A stretch of DNA of 64,000 bases from Defluviitaleaceae bacterium (GCA_009779915.1 WRBA01000009.1:1-64000), one strand, 5' to 3'. Shown: positions 35,115 through 44,378, counted from the first letter of the stretch. Numbers and translations: made by a program. The notes: generated from the sequence alone by a model not told the origin.

Positions 35115-35908
35115 GGTGCAAGCCCTCCCATTATATTGAAAAGAGCGTCTAATGACCTTGCTTCAATAAACTCATAAACATGGGCAAAGGCAGGAATTAC
35201 AGCGTAAAGTATAAGCATCCCCACTGCCATTTTAATCGGTATACCAACCACAAACACATTCATTTGAGGAGCGGCTTTTACCAAAAAACCCATAGAAACG
35301 TCAATCAAAAGCACTGTACCTACTATAGGCATGGCAAGCTGCACCCCAAGTACAAAATATTGCACAAATAATGTAAGAATATAATGGGCAAGGAATTCAT
35401 TGTTCAAAATTTGTGCTTGTCCTACAGGAAGAAATTCAAAGCTCCTATAAATAGCGGCTATGAAATAATTAAAGCCGCCGGATCGTATCAAAAGCAAAAT
35501 CGTCATAATATTTAATAGATTACCTGTAATCGGTACCTGTATTTGTGCCACAGGGTCAAGAACACTAACCATTGCAAAGCCCATTTGATGGTCTATCATC
35601 TGACCGGCAAGATACATTAAAGTAAACACTATATATACTACAAAACTCATTGAAAAGCCTACAAAAAACTCCCTTATCATAAGAACAGTAAGCCCCACAA
35701 TTGAATCTTGATAATAAACAGCATTGACAACCCCGGATGTAAAAATAATATAAGCAAGAGGCACTATAAACATTATCCTGACAAGCATAGGCACCGTTGT
35801 ACCGGAAAACAGCGGTACCATCATGAAAAAGCCTATAAGCCTTACCATAATTATTAAAAGTACATCAATATTATTAAATGCGTATAAAAAAATTAATGGA
35901 ATTTCCAT
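35111..35908 (-). CDS. fliR: Flagellar export protein FliR
   Basis: A 265-aa integral membrane protein with about six helices, part of the FliPQR export gate. Family positions such as MMVPLFSGTTVPMLVRI and the region around LMYLAGQMIDHQMGF are recognisable. It lies between fliQ and flhB with a 4-base overlap to flhB. Confidence 0.95.
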   Translation of the reverse strand: MEIPLIFLYAFNNIDVLLIIMVRLIGFFMMVPLFSGTTVPMLVRIMFIVPLAYIIFTSGVVNAVYYQDSIVGLTVLMIREFFVGFSMSFVVYIVFTLMYLAGQMIDHQMGFAMVSVLDPVAQIQVPITGNLLNIMTILLLIRSGGFNYFIAAIYRSFEFLPVGQAQILNNEFLAHYILTLFVQYFVLGVQLAMPIVGTVLLIDVSMGFLVKAAPQMNVFVVGIPIKMAVGMLILYAVIPAFAHVYEFIEARSLDALFNIMGGLAP

Positions 35909-35926
35909 ATTTGGGCTGCTTCCTTA

Positions 35927-36199
35927 TTAGGTTAAAAATGTTGGTATTAAGCCTAAAGTGCTGATAAAAAAGTTTTGCAATGTAGTTAGCATATAATGCC
36001 CGAATATTATAAGAGCCAAAAGAACAGCAATTATTTTAGGCACAAATGCAAGAGTTGCTTCCTGTATAGATGTTATAGTTTGGAGCATACTGGCAATAAT
36101 ACCCACTGTAAGCCCCATAATAAGGGGCGGCGCACCAACAATAATAACCGTTAAAACCGCACTTCTAATAATATCCACCGTAGCATCTGCGGTTATCAA
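35927..36199 (-). CDS. fliQ: Flagellar export protein FliQ
   Basis: A 90-aa protein with two membrane helices, four copies of which join the FliP5-FliR1 gate. The start is TTG with GGGGGATGG upstream. GLTVGIIASMLQTITSIQEATLAF is typical of the family. It lies between fliP and fliR. Confidence 0.95.
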   Translation of the reverse strand: MITADATVDIIRSAVLTVIIVGAPPLIMGLTVGIIASMLQTITSIQEATLAFVPKIIAVLLALIIFGHYMLTTLQNFFISTLGLIPTFLT

Positions 36200-36218
36200 T
36201 TGCCATCCCCCCTCTCGG

Positions 36219-36998
36219 TCACCTAAATGTCCGTACTAATATTTCGATTACATAGCTCCAGCCATCCACCAGTACAAAAAGCAAAATTTTAAAAGGAAGG
36301 CTTATCATGGCGGGAGGCAGCATCATCATACCCATAGCCATAAGCACCGAAGCCACCACCATATCTATAACTATAAAGGGGACAAAAATCATAAACCCAA
36401 ATATAAACCCCTTGGTTATCTCACCCAAAATAAACGCAGGTATAAGTACCCTGTTAGGAACCTCCGCACGGGTTGCAAGTTCGTCTATCCCTGCAAGATT
36501 CGCAAAAAGAGCCACATCCCTAGGCTCAGCTTGATCGAACATAAAGTCCCTAATCGGACCCATTGCTATATCCAAAAACTCGCTTTGGCTTATTTCCCCT
36601 GCGGAATATGGCACTATAGCCGTTTCATTAACTTCCGAAAAAATAGGACCCATAATAAACAATGTTAAGAACAAAGCAAGCCCTACCAAAACCTGGTTAG
36701 GAGGCATTTGCTGTGTACCTAAGGCCGAACGGACAAAATGCAAAATTATGATGATCCTAGTAAAGCTGGTCATCATTATAAGCAAAGAGGGTGCGAGTGA
36801 AATTACTGTTAAAAGAAATAAAAGCTGCACTGCACTGGAGGCAGAACCCTCTCCATCCTCTGTAGGTCCGCCTATTGCAATGTTAATATTTGGAAGCGGT
36901 ATAATGTCATCAGCAGCGATGGCATATACCGTTTCTATATGTGAAAAGACAAAAAGTGATATAATCAGTATAAAAAATGCCTTTTTAAGCCCGGACAT
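36219..36998 (-). CDS. fliP: Flagellar export protein FliP
   Basis: A 259-aa protein with a cleavable signal peptide (about residues 1-26) and four membrane helices. FliP family signatures are present: LLIMMTSFTRIIIILHFVR and GWSYVIEILV near the C-terminus. A start two codons upstream (37004) is possible, but AAAGGATAG is better spaced for 36998. It forms the core of the export pore with FliQ and FliR. Confidence 0.95.
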   Translation of the reverse strand: MSGLKKAFFILIISLFVFSHIETVYAIAADDIIPLPNINIAIGGPTEDGEGSASSAVQLLFLLTVISLAPSLLIMMTSFTRIIIILHFVRSALGTQQMPPNQVLVGLALFLTLFIMGPIFSEVNETAIVPYSAGEISQSEFLDIAMGPIRDFMFDQAEPRDVALFANLAGIDELATRAEVPNRVLIPAFILGEITKGFIFGFMIFVPFIVIDMVVASVLMAMGMMMLPPAMISLPFKILLFVLVDGWSYVIEILVRTFR

Positions 36999-37048
36999 AA
37001 GCATCTATCCTTTGTTTTAACGCTACTTAGTTAATTAAAACCAGTTAA

Positions 37049-37447
37049 TTAAGAATCAGAATTACTATCAGAGTCTATATCATTTTTTTTCTTAAGAATA
37101 CGACTTAGATAATTATCAAAAGATGGAAGTTCATAACCCGAATCCTGCTCTATATTTTCAATATCCGCTTCTGAAAGCTCACAAAGAAACGTTATCCTAT
37201 CTTTGGTAATCCCTAAAAGGACATATTTCTTCCCTGCTTTAACCAGATGGATACCGTTTTGAAAGCCAAGACCTATGCTATCCATAAGCTTTAGATTATT
37301 ACTTCCCCGCCTCATATACTTGGCTCCGGCAACAAATCTCGTCACAAAAACAGCCAATATGATAACTCCAATGAGTACAATGAGTATGAAAAAAAGCTGG
37401 GCTATCATTTCTGCTGTAGTCCAGCTGTTTGCGCTCAATAAAAGCAT
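37049..37447 (-). CDS. fliO: Flagellar biosynthesis protein FliO/FliZ
   Basis: A 132-aa protein with one membrane helix (about residues 16-38) and a small cytoplasmic beta domain (LKLMDSIGLGFQNGIHLVKAG). FliO helps FliP assemble. Sequence conservation in this family is low, but size, topology and the place before fliP support the call. The C-terminus is an Asp/Ser-rich tail. Confidence 0.85.
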   Translation of the reverse strand: MLLLSANSWTTAEMIAQLFFILIVLIGVIILAVFVTRFVAGAKYMRRGSNNLKLMDSIGLGFQNGIHLVKAGKKYVLLGITKDRITFLCELSEADIENIEQDSGYELPSFDNYLSRILKKKNDIDSDSNSDS

Positions 37448-37459
37448 AGCTCCCCTTCT

Positions 37460-37825
37460 TTATCCTATGACTTTCTGGACAGCTTCCAAAACTCTGGTTG
37501 CCTGGAAAGGTTTAACAATAAAATCTCTGGCACCTGCTTGAATGCTTTCGATAACCATCGATTGCTGCCCCATAGCTGAACACATTATTATAATTGCGCT
37601 CGAATCCACTGCTTTAATACCTTTAGCAGCTTCAATACCATCCATTTCAGGCATGGTTATATCAAGTATAGTTAAATCTGGCTTAAGCTCTTTATACTTT
37701 TCTATTGCCTTTACGCCGTTTTCGGCTTCTCCGACTATATTATATCCGCTCTTTGTCAAAATATCCTTTAGCATCATTCGCATAAAAGCAGCATCATCAA
37801 CTAAAAGAATTGTTTTGTCCAGCAT
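37460..37825 (-). CDS. cheY: Chemotaxis response regulator CheY
   Basis: A 121-aa single receiver domain. The acidic pair is in ILLVDDAAF, the phosphoacceptor Asp is in LTILDITMPEMDG, and Thr/Ser and Lys positions appear in CSAMG and VKPFQ. Phospho-CheY binds FliM and FliY in the switch. ATG at 37825 has GGGAGTGA at proper spacing. CheC and FliY, both encoded here, are its likely phosphatases. Confidence 0.94.
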   Translation of the reverse strand: MLDKTILLVDDAAFMRMMLKDILTKSGYNIVGEAENGVKAIEKYKELKPDLTILDITMPEMDGIEAAKGIKAVDSSAIIIMCSAMGQQSMVIESIQAGARDFIVKPFQATRVLEAVQKVIG

Positions 37826-37888
37826 CAACATTCACTCCCTAATTATAATTAAACAAATATATTTAAAAAATTTTATTGTGTGTCAGCT

Positions 37889-39076
37889 CTAAATCCTAAG
37901 TTCAGGGCTTATTATACTTGTCACTCTTATTGCAAAATTCTCATCTATTACAACAACTTCGCCTTTTGCGACATATTTGCCGTTCACCAAAATATCTATA
38001 GGCTCACCGGCTAATTTATCAAGCTCTATTATTGTACCCGGAGAAAATTCAAGTATTTCTTTTATTTTTTTAGAGGTTTTACCCAATTCCACACTCACAT
38101 CCAAAGGTACATCCATGAGTATTCCAATATTTTCTTTTTGCTGCGAAACATTGCCATAGTCAAAGTCCTGAAATTGGACAGGCTGTGCATTGACATTGGG
38201 TGCCATACGTGGCGGCGCTTGCTGCATCATAGGTGCACCTGCCTCCTTATATTGTATTTCCGGCTGTGGTGCCGGAGCGGTGTTTTTCGGAGTACTAGGA
38301 GTTGGCTGTGATAGTTCAAGAATCGGTTCATCAAAAGAGGACTCGCTAGGTTCCGAAGGCTCGCCCTGCTCCTCGTCAAACCCTGCTGCTGAATCTCCAG
38401 CAATTTTTTGAGCCATTTGTATGGCAAAATTTATAGGTATAGCCTGCATTATCTGACTATCTATCAAATCTCCAACTGTCATATTAAAAGCTATAGTCAC
38501 CAACTGTTTATCGGATTCCGTAGCTAAAAGCTCACTAAAAAAGTCCTCATCCGAAAAATCGAGCTGATAAGCTCTTGGTGTAGCTATGTCAATCTTTTCA
38601 CCTATCATAGTCGCTAAGGATGTACAGGATGAGCCTATCATCTGGTTCATCGCTTCGCTTATGGCACTTAAATCAAGTTCGGTTAATTCGGCGTCTTCAT
38701 CTATGCCAATCCCCTCACCGCCCATCATCAGACTTGAAATAACTTTAACATCCCTATTTACAAGTATAAGTAAATTAGCACCTTTAAGCCCTACCGTGTA
38801 GCCTATCTGAACACCTACACAAGGTCTTGAGTACCTGTCGGAAACCTCTTTCCATGTAGCAATATTAACTACAGGTGTTGTAATATTGACTTTTCTATTA
38901 AGCAAGGCCGACAAAGTCGTTGCAGCCGTACCCATAGCTATATTTCCAACTTCACCCAATATATCTTTTTGCTCAGATGTGAGAAGCTCATCTTGAGATG
39001 AGGTATTATCGTCCCCTTGACTCTCTTGCCCCCCAAGGAGAGCGTTTATTTCATCCTGGGAAAGCATATCACCCAT
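37889..39076 (-). CDS. fliY: Flagellar motor switch phosphatase FliY
   Basis: A 395-aa protein. The N-terminal CheY-binding peptide (MGDMLSQDEINALLGG) matches the FliM N-terminus. A CheC-type domain follows with both active sites intact (ILGEVGNIAMG and AISEAMNQMIG), then a Pro/Gln-rich linker (about residues 245-315) and a C-terminal FliN domain. It removes phosphate from CheY at the switch and forms part of the C-ring. ATG at 39076 has AAGGAGGG upstream. Confidence 0.95.
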   Translation of the reverse strand: MGDMLSQDEINALLGGQESQGDDNTSSQDELLTSEQKDILGEVGNIAMGTAATTLSALLNRKVNITTPVVNIATWKEVSDRYSRPCVGVQIGYTVGLKGANLLILVNRDVKVISSLMMGGEGIGIDEDAELTELDLSAISEAMNQMIGSSCTSLATMIGEKIDIATPRAYQLDFSDEDFFSELLATESDKQLVTIAFNMTVGDLIDSQIMQAIPINFAIQMAQKIAGDSAAGFDEEQGEPSEPSESSFDEPILELSQPTPSTPKNTAPAPQPEIQYKEAGAPMMQQAPPRMAPNVNAQPVQFQDFDYGNVSQQKENIGILMDVPLDVSVELGKTSKKIKEILEFSPGTIIELDKLAGEPIDILVNGKYVAKGEVVVIDENFAIRVTSIISPELRI

Positions 39077-39080
39077 AATG

Positions 39081-40073
39081 CTATTCCCTCCTTCCAACCA
39101 AAGAAGTTATTTGAATGGCGTTGCGCCCATGACTAATACCGGGCTTAGCTTTAAACTTCAAAAGCTCGCCTATTTTAACGCTTAAATCAGAATTAACAAA
39201 GGAGTCAAGCATTATAATGTCTCCTTCTGCTAAATTCACAAACTCGCCAACACTAATCCGTGTTTGTCCGATAATTGCGCTAACGTCTACATCTGTAATT
39301 TCAAGTTTTTCTTCAAGCTGCTTTACATGAACTTCATTATCTTCGTCCTTTTTGTTCTTTTTAGATCCATACCAATTAGCCGCATTAATCTGCTGGGCTA
39401 TAGGTTCTATCGTAATGTAGGGTATACAGAAGTTAAAGAACCCTTGTACACCGCCAACATTCATATCCAAAGTAATAAGTGCGGTAAGTTCATTAGGAGG
39501 CATAATTTGGGCAAATTGAACATTCGTTTCAAGCATATCAAGCTTTGGTTGTATTTGAGCGACATTTTCCCATGTTTCCGGCATAAGCTTGAGTATTTGA
39601 ATAAATACGCGCTCCAGAAGAACTTTTTCAATTTCAGACAAATCCCTGGTTTCACTCATCGGATAACCAGGACCGCCTAAAACTCTATCTATAATAGCAT
39701 AACCGATATTCGTCGATAGTTCAAGTATAATTGAGCCTTTGAAAGGTTCAAAATCAACAATCCCTAAAATAGCGGGGTTAGATAGGGAATTAGTAAAGTT
39801 GTTATAAGTTATTTGCTCGCTGTTTACAACCTCAGCTTGGACAGATGTTCTCAAATATCCGGTTAAAAATGAGGTTAAAAACCTTGAATAATTATCAAAT
39901 ATAATTTCAAGAGTGCGAAGCTGCTCCTTGCTGAATTTAGACGGATTCGCAAAGTCGTATACTTTAACATCTTTTTTAGGCATTTCCTCGGCGGCTACTA
40001 TATCCTCGGAATCACCACTTGATAATGCATTTAGCAAGGCATCAATTTCACTTTGCGATAAAATATCTCCCAC
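39081..40073 (-). CDS. fliM: Flagellar motor switch protein FliM
   Basis: A 330-aa C-ring protein with an N-terminal CheY-P-binding segment (LSQSEIDALLNAL), a middle CheC-like domain lacking phosphatase residues, and a C-terminal SpoA/FliN-like domain. The start is GTG with GGGTGAT upstream. It is separated from fliL by a 287-base spacer rich in hairpins. Confidence 0.96.
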   Translation of the reverse strand: MGDILSQSEIDALLNALSSGDSEDIVAAEEMPKKDVKVYDFANPSKFSKEQLRTLEIIFDNYSRFLTSFLTGYLRTSVQAEVVNSEQITYNNFTNSLSNPAILGIVDFEPFKGSIILELSTNIGYAIIDRVLGGPGYPMSETRDLSEIEKVLLERVFIQILKLMPETWENVAQIQPKLDMLETNVQFAQIMPPNELTALITLDMNVGGVQGFFNFCIPYITIEPIAQQINAANWYGSKKNKKDEDNEVHVKQLEEKLEITDVDVSAIIGQTRISVGEFVNLAEGDIIMLDSFVNSDLSVKIGELLKFKAKPGISHGRNAIQITSLVGRRE

Positions 40074-40168
40074 TGTTATATCACCCGCTTTTCTTCGTGC
40101 TGTCTGTCTGCTTTCTTCGCTGTCACTTCGGACTTGCCTGTCCTAAATTTGATTCAGTAACTCGCAAT

Positions 40169-40285
40169 CTCAAAGTCTCTCAGTACTTTTGCCTTCGGCA
40201 AAAGCCGCCCTTTGAGCGTCCGGACTTCTTTCCGGTACCTATTATATAATCAGGGTAGAAACATCTCACTTTGTTCAATGTTTCT
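40169..40285. repeat. Hairpin cluster in the fliL-fliM spacer
   Basis: CTTTTGCC/GGCAAAAG with a TTC loop (40186-40204) sits inside CTCAAAG/CTTTGAG (40169-40216). CCGGA/TCCGG (40220-40235) and AGAAACAT/ATGTTTCT (40257-40285) follow. The spacer 40074-40360 otherwise shows no gene. It lies within the fla transcript, upstream of the fliM start. Confidence 0.6.
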
Positions 40286-40360
40286 TCTTTATATACACAT
40301 TATACACTATTCCCAACTCCCTGTATATTAATTTTAACAGGAAATATTGGCAAAAATAAT

Positions 40361-40846
40361 TTACATAAAATAGATATCCCAAAAGAATACATTATGGATA
40401 ATATTTGTCCTAAACTCAGATTGAAGTCTTTGTATTATCCCTTCTTTAAGTATATCCTGATTCACACTGCCTGAAATTTGATCTATCCTTTTATTGGAAA
40501 CTACATAATTTACAGCATCTCTTATAATAGCTTCAGAACCGGCTATTAGCTCAATAAGATCCGCATCAGCCCGGTCTCTGGTGTCCAGTGCTATGGATAC
40601 ATTTATATTTACCGCATGGGGCGTGCCGTCAGGGCTTGGTAATAAATTAATAGTCATAGGCGAAGTTAAGTTAATCAGCCTAGAGTCTACAAAATCCACG
40701 CCGCCGGGATCAGCCATTATAGTGGTAGAAGGCTCCTGAGGCGAAGTAATCATATTTAATGCCATTATCGCAACGCCAACCACCGTAGCCAGTAAAACCA
40801 CCAGCAGAAATATTATCACAAACATAAATTTCTTGTTTTTTTCCAC
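40361..40846 (-). CDS. fliL: Flagellar basal body protein FliL
   Basis: A 161-aa protein with an N-terminal membrane helix (about residues 7-30) and a periplasmic-side FliL domain. It supports stator function near MotA/MotB. The start is GTG behind GAGGGAG. MotB lies immediately upstream, separated by a short palindromic element. Confidence 0.92.
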   Translation of the reverse strand: MEKNKKFMFVIIFLLVVLLATVVGVAIMALNMITSPQEPSTTIMADPGGVDFVDSRLINLTSPMTINLLPSPDGTPHAVNINVSIALDTRDRADADLIELIAGSEAIIRDAVNYVVSNKRIDQISGSVNQDILKEGIIQRLQSEFRTNIIHNVFFWDIYFM

Positions 40847-40875
40847 TTATAACACGCTCCCTCAAACTAAGATTA

Positions 40876-40909
40876 CTATAGTGAGTCGCTTTTGACTCAA
40901 AGGACTATA
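40876..40909. repeat. Minimal hairpin element between motB and fliL
   Basis: On the minus strand it begins TATAGT, has TGAGTC-AAAAGC-GACTCA, and ends CACTATAG. The hairpin resembles module A of the larger arrays, and its ends resemble those of the element at 59081-59235. It starts directly after the motB stop codon. Confidence 0.55.
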
Positions 40910-41725
40910 TTACGGAATACTATACATAGCTCTTGCAATATTCGTAGCCGGATTTACATTCATTATTCTCATTTCAACACGCCTATTTGCCTGTCTGCCT
41001 TCAGGGGTGGCATTGTCTGCTATCGGTCTGTACTCACTTAAGCCTATAGCTCCAACACTGGTCGGATTCATCCCTCTTGCATTTACAAAATAACGCCAAA
41101 CCTCCGCCGACCTGGCTTGTGAAAGGTCTAAATTATCTCTAAACCTTGCTGTGCTTATAGGCACATTATCAGTATGCCCTTCTATCATAACTTCAATATC
41201 ATCAAGACCTGCCAATTGGTTTGCTATTGCATCAAGTGCTTCAAGTGCCTCAGGTCTTAAGTCCGCCCGTCCGCTGTCAAACAAAACGCCATCTGCAAAC
41301 CTAAGGAGCACATAATTCTCCCCTTCTTGCACAATTACCGCTTCGTTTAAATTTCTATCGGCAAAATAAGTCCTAAACTCCGATGCCATATTACTAAGTT
41401 CTTCCTGCCGTCTGTGGGCATTTGCTTCTCTTTCTTCGTCACTGGCTACAAGAGTGGCTACAGGCATATTGGTAATGCCGTTGCCTATAAGGTTGTTTAT
41501 TCCCTCGCCAAAATTAGTGGAAACTTGAGGAACCCGCCTTGCACCGCCGCCACCGCCGCCGCGCATAGCTTGTGCCATGGCTTCAACCCTTGCCGCGTCT
41601 ACCTCTGAAAAAGCAAACATCATAACAAACAAAGCGAATAGCAGTGTAACCAAGTCAGCATATGTTGCCATCCAAGCCGGAGAACCGCCGCCGCCATCGC
41701 CACCATTCTGCTTTTTCCTAGCCAT
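40910..41725 (-). CDS. motB: Flagellar motor stator protein MotB
   Basis: A 271-aa stator subunit. A single membrane helix carries the proton- or ion-binding aspartate in ATYADLVTLLFALFVMMFAF. A plug/linker with a Gly-rich stretch and a C-terminal OmpA-like peptidoglycan-binding domain (MIEGHTDNVPIS) follow. The ATG overlaps the motA stop by one base. Confidence 0.95.
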   Translation of the reverse strand: MARKKQNGGDGGGGSPAWMATYADLVTLLFALFVMMFAFSEVDAARVEAMAQAMRGGGGGGARRVPQVSTNFGEGINNLIGNGITNMPVATLVASDEEREANAHRRQEELSNMASEFRTYFADRNLNEAVIVQEGENYVLLRFADGVLFDSGRADLRPEALEALDAIANQLAGLDDIEVMIEGHTDNVPISTARFRDNLDLSQARSAEVWRYFVNARGMNPTSVGAIGLSEYRPIADNATPEGRQANRRVEMRIMNVNPATNIARAMYSIP

Positions 41726-42528
41726 TACTCACCGCCTCCTCTACTGTCATCATCTCCGCCAATTTTAGAGCGCAGAGCCGGTGAGAAGAAGGATTTAAGC
41801 TTTTCTTCTATTATCCTTGGGTTTTCCCCAGCTTGAATAGAGAGTATACCTTCAACAAAAACTTCTTTTATAAGCATTTCTTCAGAGTTTTTAACATTAA
41901 GCTTGTTAGCGATTGGCGTACATATGTAGTTCGCTACAATAACACCGTAAAGCGTTGTTATAAGTGCCATCGCCATCATAGGACCCAAAGTATCCGGGTC
42001 CAGATCCTGAAGCATGAGTATAAGACCAATAGTTGTACCCATCATACCCCAAGCAGGAGCAAATGAGGCAAATTTATCCCAAACCTCTTTTGAGGCACCA
42101 TGACGTGCTTCGATATAAGTTATTTCCGTATCCAAAATAGAGCGTACTAAGTCAGGGTCGGTACCGTCAACTATAAGCATTATACCCTTTTGAAGGAATT
42201 TGTTCTCCATACTTTGAGCTTTTTCCTCTAAAGAGAGTATCCCTTCACGTCTTGCAAGATTAGCAAGTCCAATTATTTCATTGATTGCACTTGCCGGGTC
42301 GCTATTCGATACTTGAAATATAAGTTTTGCACTTTTTAGCCCTGCAACAAATTGAGGCATGGGAAAGCCTATCATTAACGACGCCAAAGAACCACCCACA
42401 ACAAGAGCAACCGAAGCAGGGTCGACGAAGGCAAGCATGAGACTTGCATCCCCGCTCGCACTCAAAAGTATAGTTACTAAAAGCATTACCAGACCAACAA
42501 CTAAGCCAATAATAGAACCGAGTTCCAA
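41725..42528 (-). CDS. motA: Flagellar motor stator protein MotA
   Basis: A 267-aa protein with four membrane helices and a cytoplasmic loop that contacts FliG. The family signature ASFAPAWGMMGTTIGLILMLQ is clear. The start is TTG with GAGGAGGTC upstream. It is followed without a gap by motB and preceded by flbD. Confidence 0.96.
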   Translation of the reverse strand: MELGSIIGLVVGLVMLLVTILLSASGDASLMLAFVDPASVALVVGGSLASLMIGFPMPQFVAGLKSAKLIFQVSNSDPASAINEIIGLANLARREGILSLEEKAQSMENKFLQKGIMLIVDGTDPDLVRSILDTEITYIEARHGASKEVWDKFASFAPAWGMMGTTIGLILMLQDLDPDTLGPMMAMALITTLYGVIVANYICTPIANKLNVKNSEEMLIKEVFVEGILSIQAGENPRIIEEKLKSFFSPALRSKIGGDDDSRGGGE

Positions 42529-42546
42529 GAAAATGACCTCCTCTTA

Positions 42547-42738
42547 TTACAAGTCAACTATATGAATTTTCCTTTTATATGCAATTACTTTTTCCATTAT
42601 GTCATCTATGGACTCCTTGGCAATAACCTTCCTGCCGGTAGTCATAGTAATTGTCGTATCAGGGGTTGATTCTATGCATTCTATCAAATCACAATTAATA
42701 ATAAATTCCCGATCATTTAATCTGGTTACGTTTATCAT
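42547..42738 (-). CDS. flbD: Flagellar protein FlbD/SwrD
   Basis: A 63-aa protein of the FlbD family (MINVTRLNDREFIINCDLIE; TPDTTITMTTGRK). In Bacillus the homologue SwrD raises flagellar power by acting on the stators, which fits its place between flgE and motA. ATG at 42738 is chosen because AAGGAGGGG lies upstream. The longer upstream frame runs through hairpin DNA. Confidence 0.92.
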   Translation of the reverse strand: MINVTRLNDREFIINCDLIECIESTPDTTITMTTGRKVIAKESIDDIMEKVIAYKRKIHIVDL

Positions 42739-42782
42739 ATCTACATCCCCTCCTTGGTTATAAGCACTAAAGCGATACTTTT

Positions 42783-42876
42783 CGTTGAAAGCTGCATCAC
42801 TTTGTGCTACAGCTTTCAACGATATTACTGTTGGTATGAATTAAAAGTTCCGGCACTATGCTTGAAACTTTTAATT
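42783..42876. repeat. Two perfect hairpins upstream of flbD
   Basis: CGTTGAAAGCTG/CAGCTTTCAACG (12 bp, 42783-42821) and AATTAAAAGTT/AACTTTTAATT (11 bp, 42839-42876). They fill the spacer between flgE and flbD and would be part of the fla mRNA. Confidence 0.7.
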
Positions 42877-42890
42877 ATCCTCCCAATAAC

Positions 42891-42937
42891 GATAGTCCGT
42901 CATTGCAAGCCCAAAGCGCATTGGGTCACAATCTAAT
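42891..42937. repeat. Fragment of the CGTCATTGC repeat family
   Basis: CCGTCATTGCAAGCCC followed by GGGTCACAATCTAATC resembles the left half of the inner repeat at 14441-14480 (CGTCATTGCGAGG, then CGGCAATCTAAGG). It lies just beyond the flgE stop and is probably a decayed copy. Confidence 0.5.
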
Positions 42938-42942
42938 CATTA

Positions 42943-44349
42943 CTATCTTCTAAGATTTACAAGCTCCTGTAACATCTCATCAGAGGTGCTTATAAGACGG
43001 CTGGATGCCTGGAAACCCCTTTGGGTGGTAATCATTTCGGTAAATTCAGAGGAAAGATCCACATTACTCATTTCCAAAACGCCGCCCATCATATTGCCTG
43101 TTATCTCTCCTGTGCCGTTAAATTCGCCGGAGTTAGGTGAGGTAACGAAAAGATTGCCGCCAGCGGATTCAAGCCCGGCTGGATTTCTAAATCTCGCAAT
43201 AGGTATTTGACCTAAAATCGCCATTTCACCGTTAGAGTAACGACCTGTAATAATACCGTCAGAGCCTACAGATATACCTTCCAAAATTCCTGGGGCATTG
43301 CCATCTCTTGTGTCAAAGCCTGCACTTGTTGTAGTGGAACCGAATTGATTAAGAAATTGGAAATCGAATGTAAAATCTCCGGTACCGCCTAAGCCTATTG
43401 TAAAAGGCGGGAAAGCTACAGGTGTACCGTAAGGGGGAGCCGCAAGTACAGGACCGCTAACAACAGGGCCCGGTCCTAAATCCATATTTATAGTAACCGC
43501 ACCATCAGCTAAATCTCCGCCCCCTGCTATAATCCTACCATTTGTATCAAAAAGAACTTCTATAGGTGCCTGTGGATCCAAGTTAAGCCTTACGGAGTTG
43601 GCACCTCTCTGACCATTAAGATAAGCAACATCACCGAAAGTTACTTCCCATTCAGCTGCGGCAATAGCTGGTGGTCCGGCATAAGTTGTATTGCCTACAT
43701 ACGTAAATGTAACATCTTTAACCCATCTATTTCCTAAACTGTCAAAGAAAGATTTAGAAGCTGTATGAGAACCGCCGCTTGCTACTATAGCCGCTTGGTT
43801 TAAATTACCTTCAACTCTTATTTGTGTACTTGCTGAAGGAGGGGCTTGCTCTTTATCTCCTCCAAGGAATATTGGCTGAACTAAATCCCTTTGGATACCC
43901 CATCCGCCGGGTGCATTAGGATCAGGTATTCTATCCCAGCCCATAACACGCATACCGTTCATATGAAGCCAACCGGACTCATCAACTTCAAAATTTCCCG
44001 CTCTGGTAAAGAATGTACCTGTAGCGTCACCTACTATGAAAAATCCGTCGCCGTTAAGCATCAGGTCAAGTCCTCTGTCAGTCCTTTGGGCTGCACCTGT
44101 ATTCATATTTCTATCTATACTTGCAACATTAACACCAAGACCGATTTGCATTGGGTTTGTACCCCCTCTGCCTGTAGCTTCATTAGCTCTCGAAGCTCCT
44201 TGAACAGTTTGGCTGAAAACATCATTAAATGTAACTCTACTGGATTTAAAACCTACTGTATTAACATTCGAAATATTGTGTGCAATAACGTCCATTTTTG
44301 TCTGGTGGGTTCTAAGACCTGATACACCAGAAAACATTGATCTCATCAT
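42943..44349 (-). CDS. flgE: Flagellar hook protein FlgE
   Basis: A 468-aa rod/hook-family protein. The N-terminal flagellar basal body rod motif (MDVIAHNISNVNTVGFKSSR) and the C-terminal segment (VDLSSEFTEMITTQRGFQASSR) are complete, with variable exposed domains between. It polymerises into the hook under control of FliK and FlgD. GGAGGATAT precedes the start. Confidence 0.95.
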   Translation of the reverse strand: MMRSMFSGVSGLRTHQTKMDVIAHNISNVNTVGFKSSRVTFNDVFSQTVQGASRANEATGRGGTNPMQIGLGVNVASIDRNMNTGAAQRTDRGLDLMLNGDGFFIVGDATGTFFTRAGNFEVDESGWLHMNGMRVMGWDRIPDPNAPGGWGIQRDLVQPIFLGGDKEQAPPSASTQIRVEGNLNQAAIVASGGSHTASKSFFDSLGNRWVKDVTFTYVGNTTYAGPPAIAAAEWEVTFGDVAYLNGQRGANSVRLNLDPQAPIEVLFDTNGRIIAGGGDLADGAVTINMDLGPGPVVSGPVLAAPPYGTPVAFPPFTIGLGGTGDFTFDFQFLNQFGSTTTSAGFDTRDGNAPGILEGISVGSDGIITGRYSNGEMAILGQIPIARFRNPAGLESAGGNLFVTSPNSGEFNGTGEITGNMMGGVLEMSNVDLSSEFTEMITTQRGFQASSRLISTSDEMLQELVNLRR

Positions 44350-44378
44350 AACAAATATCCTCCTAAAGTACGGTGCCG

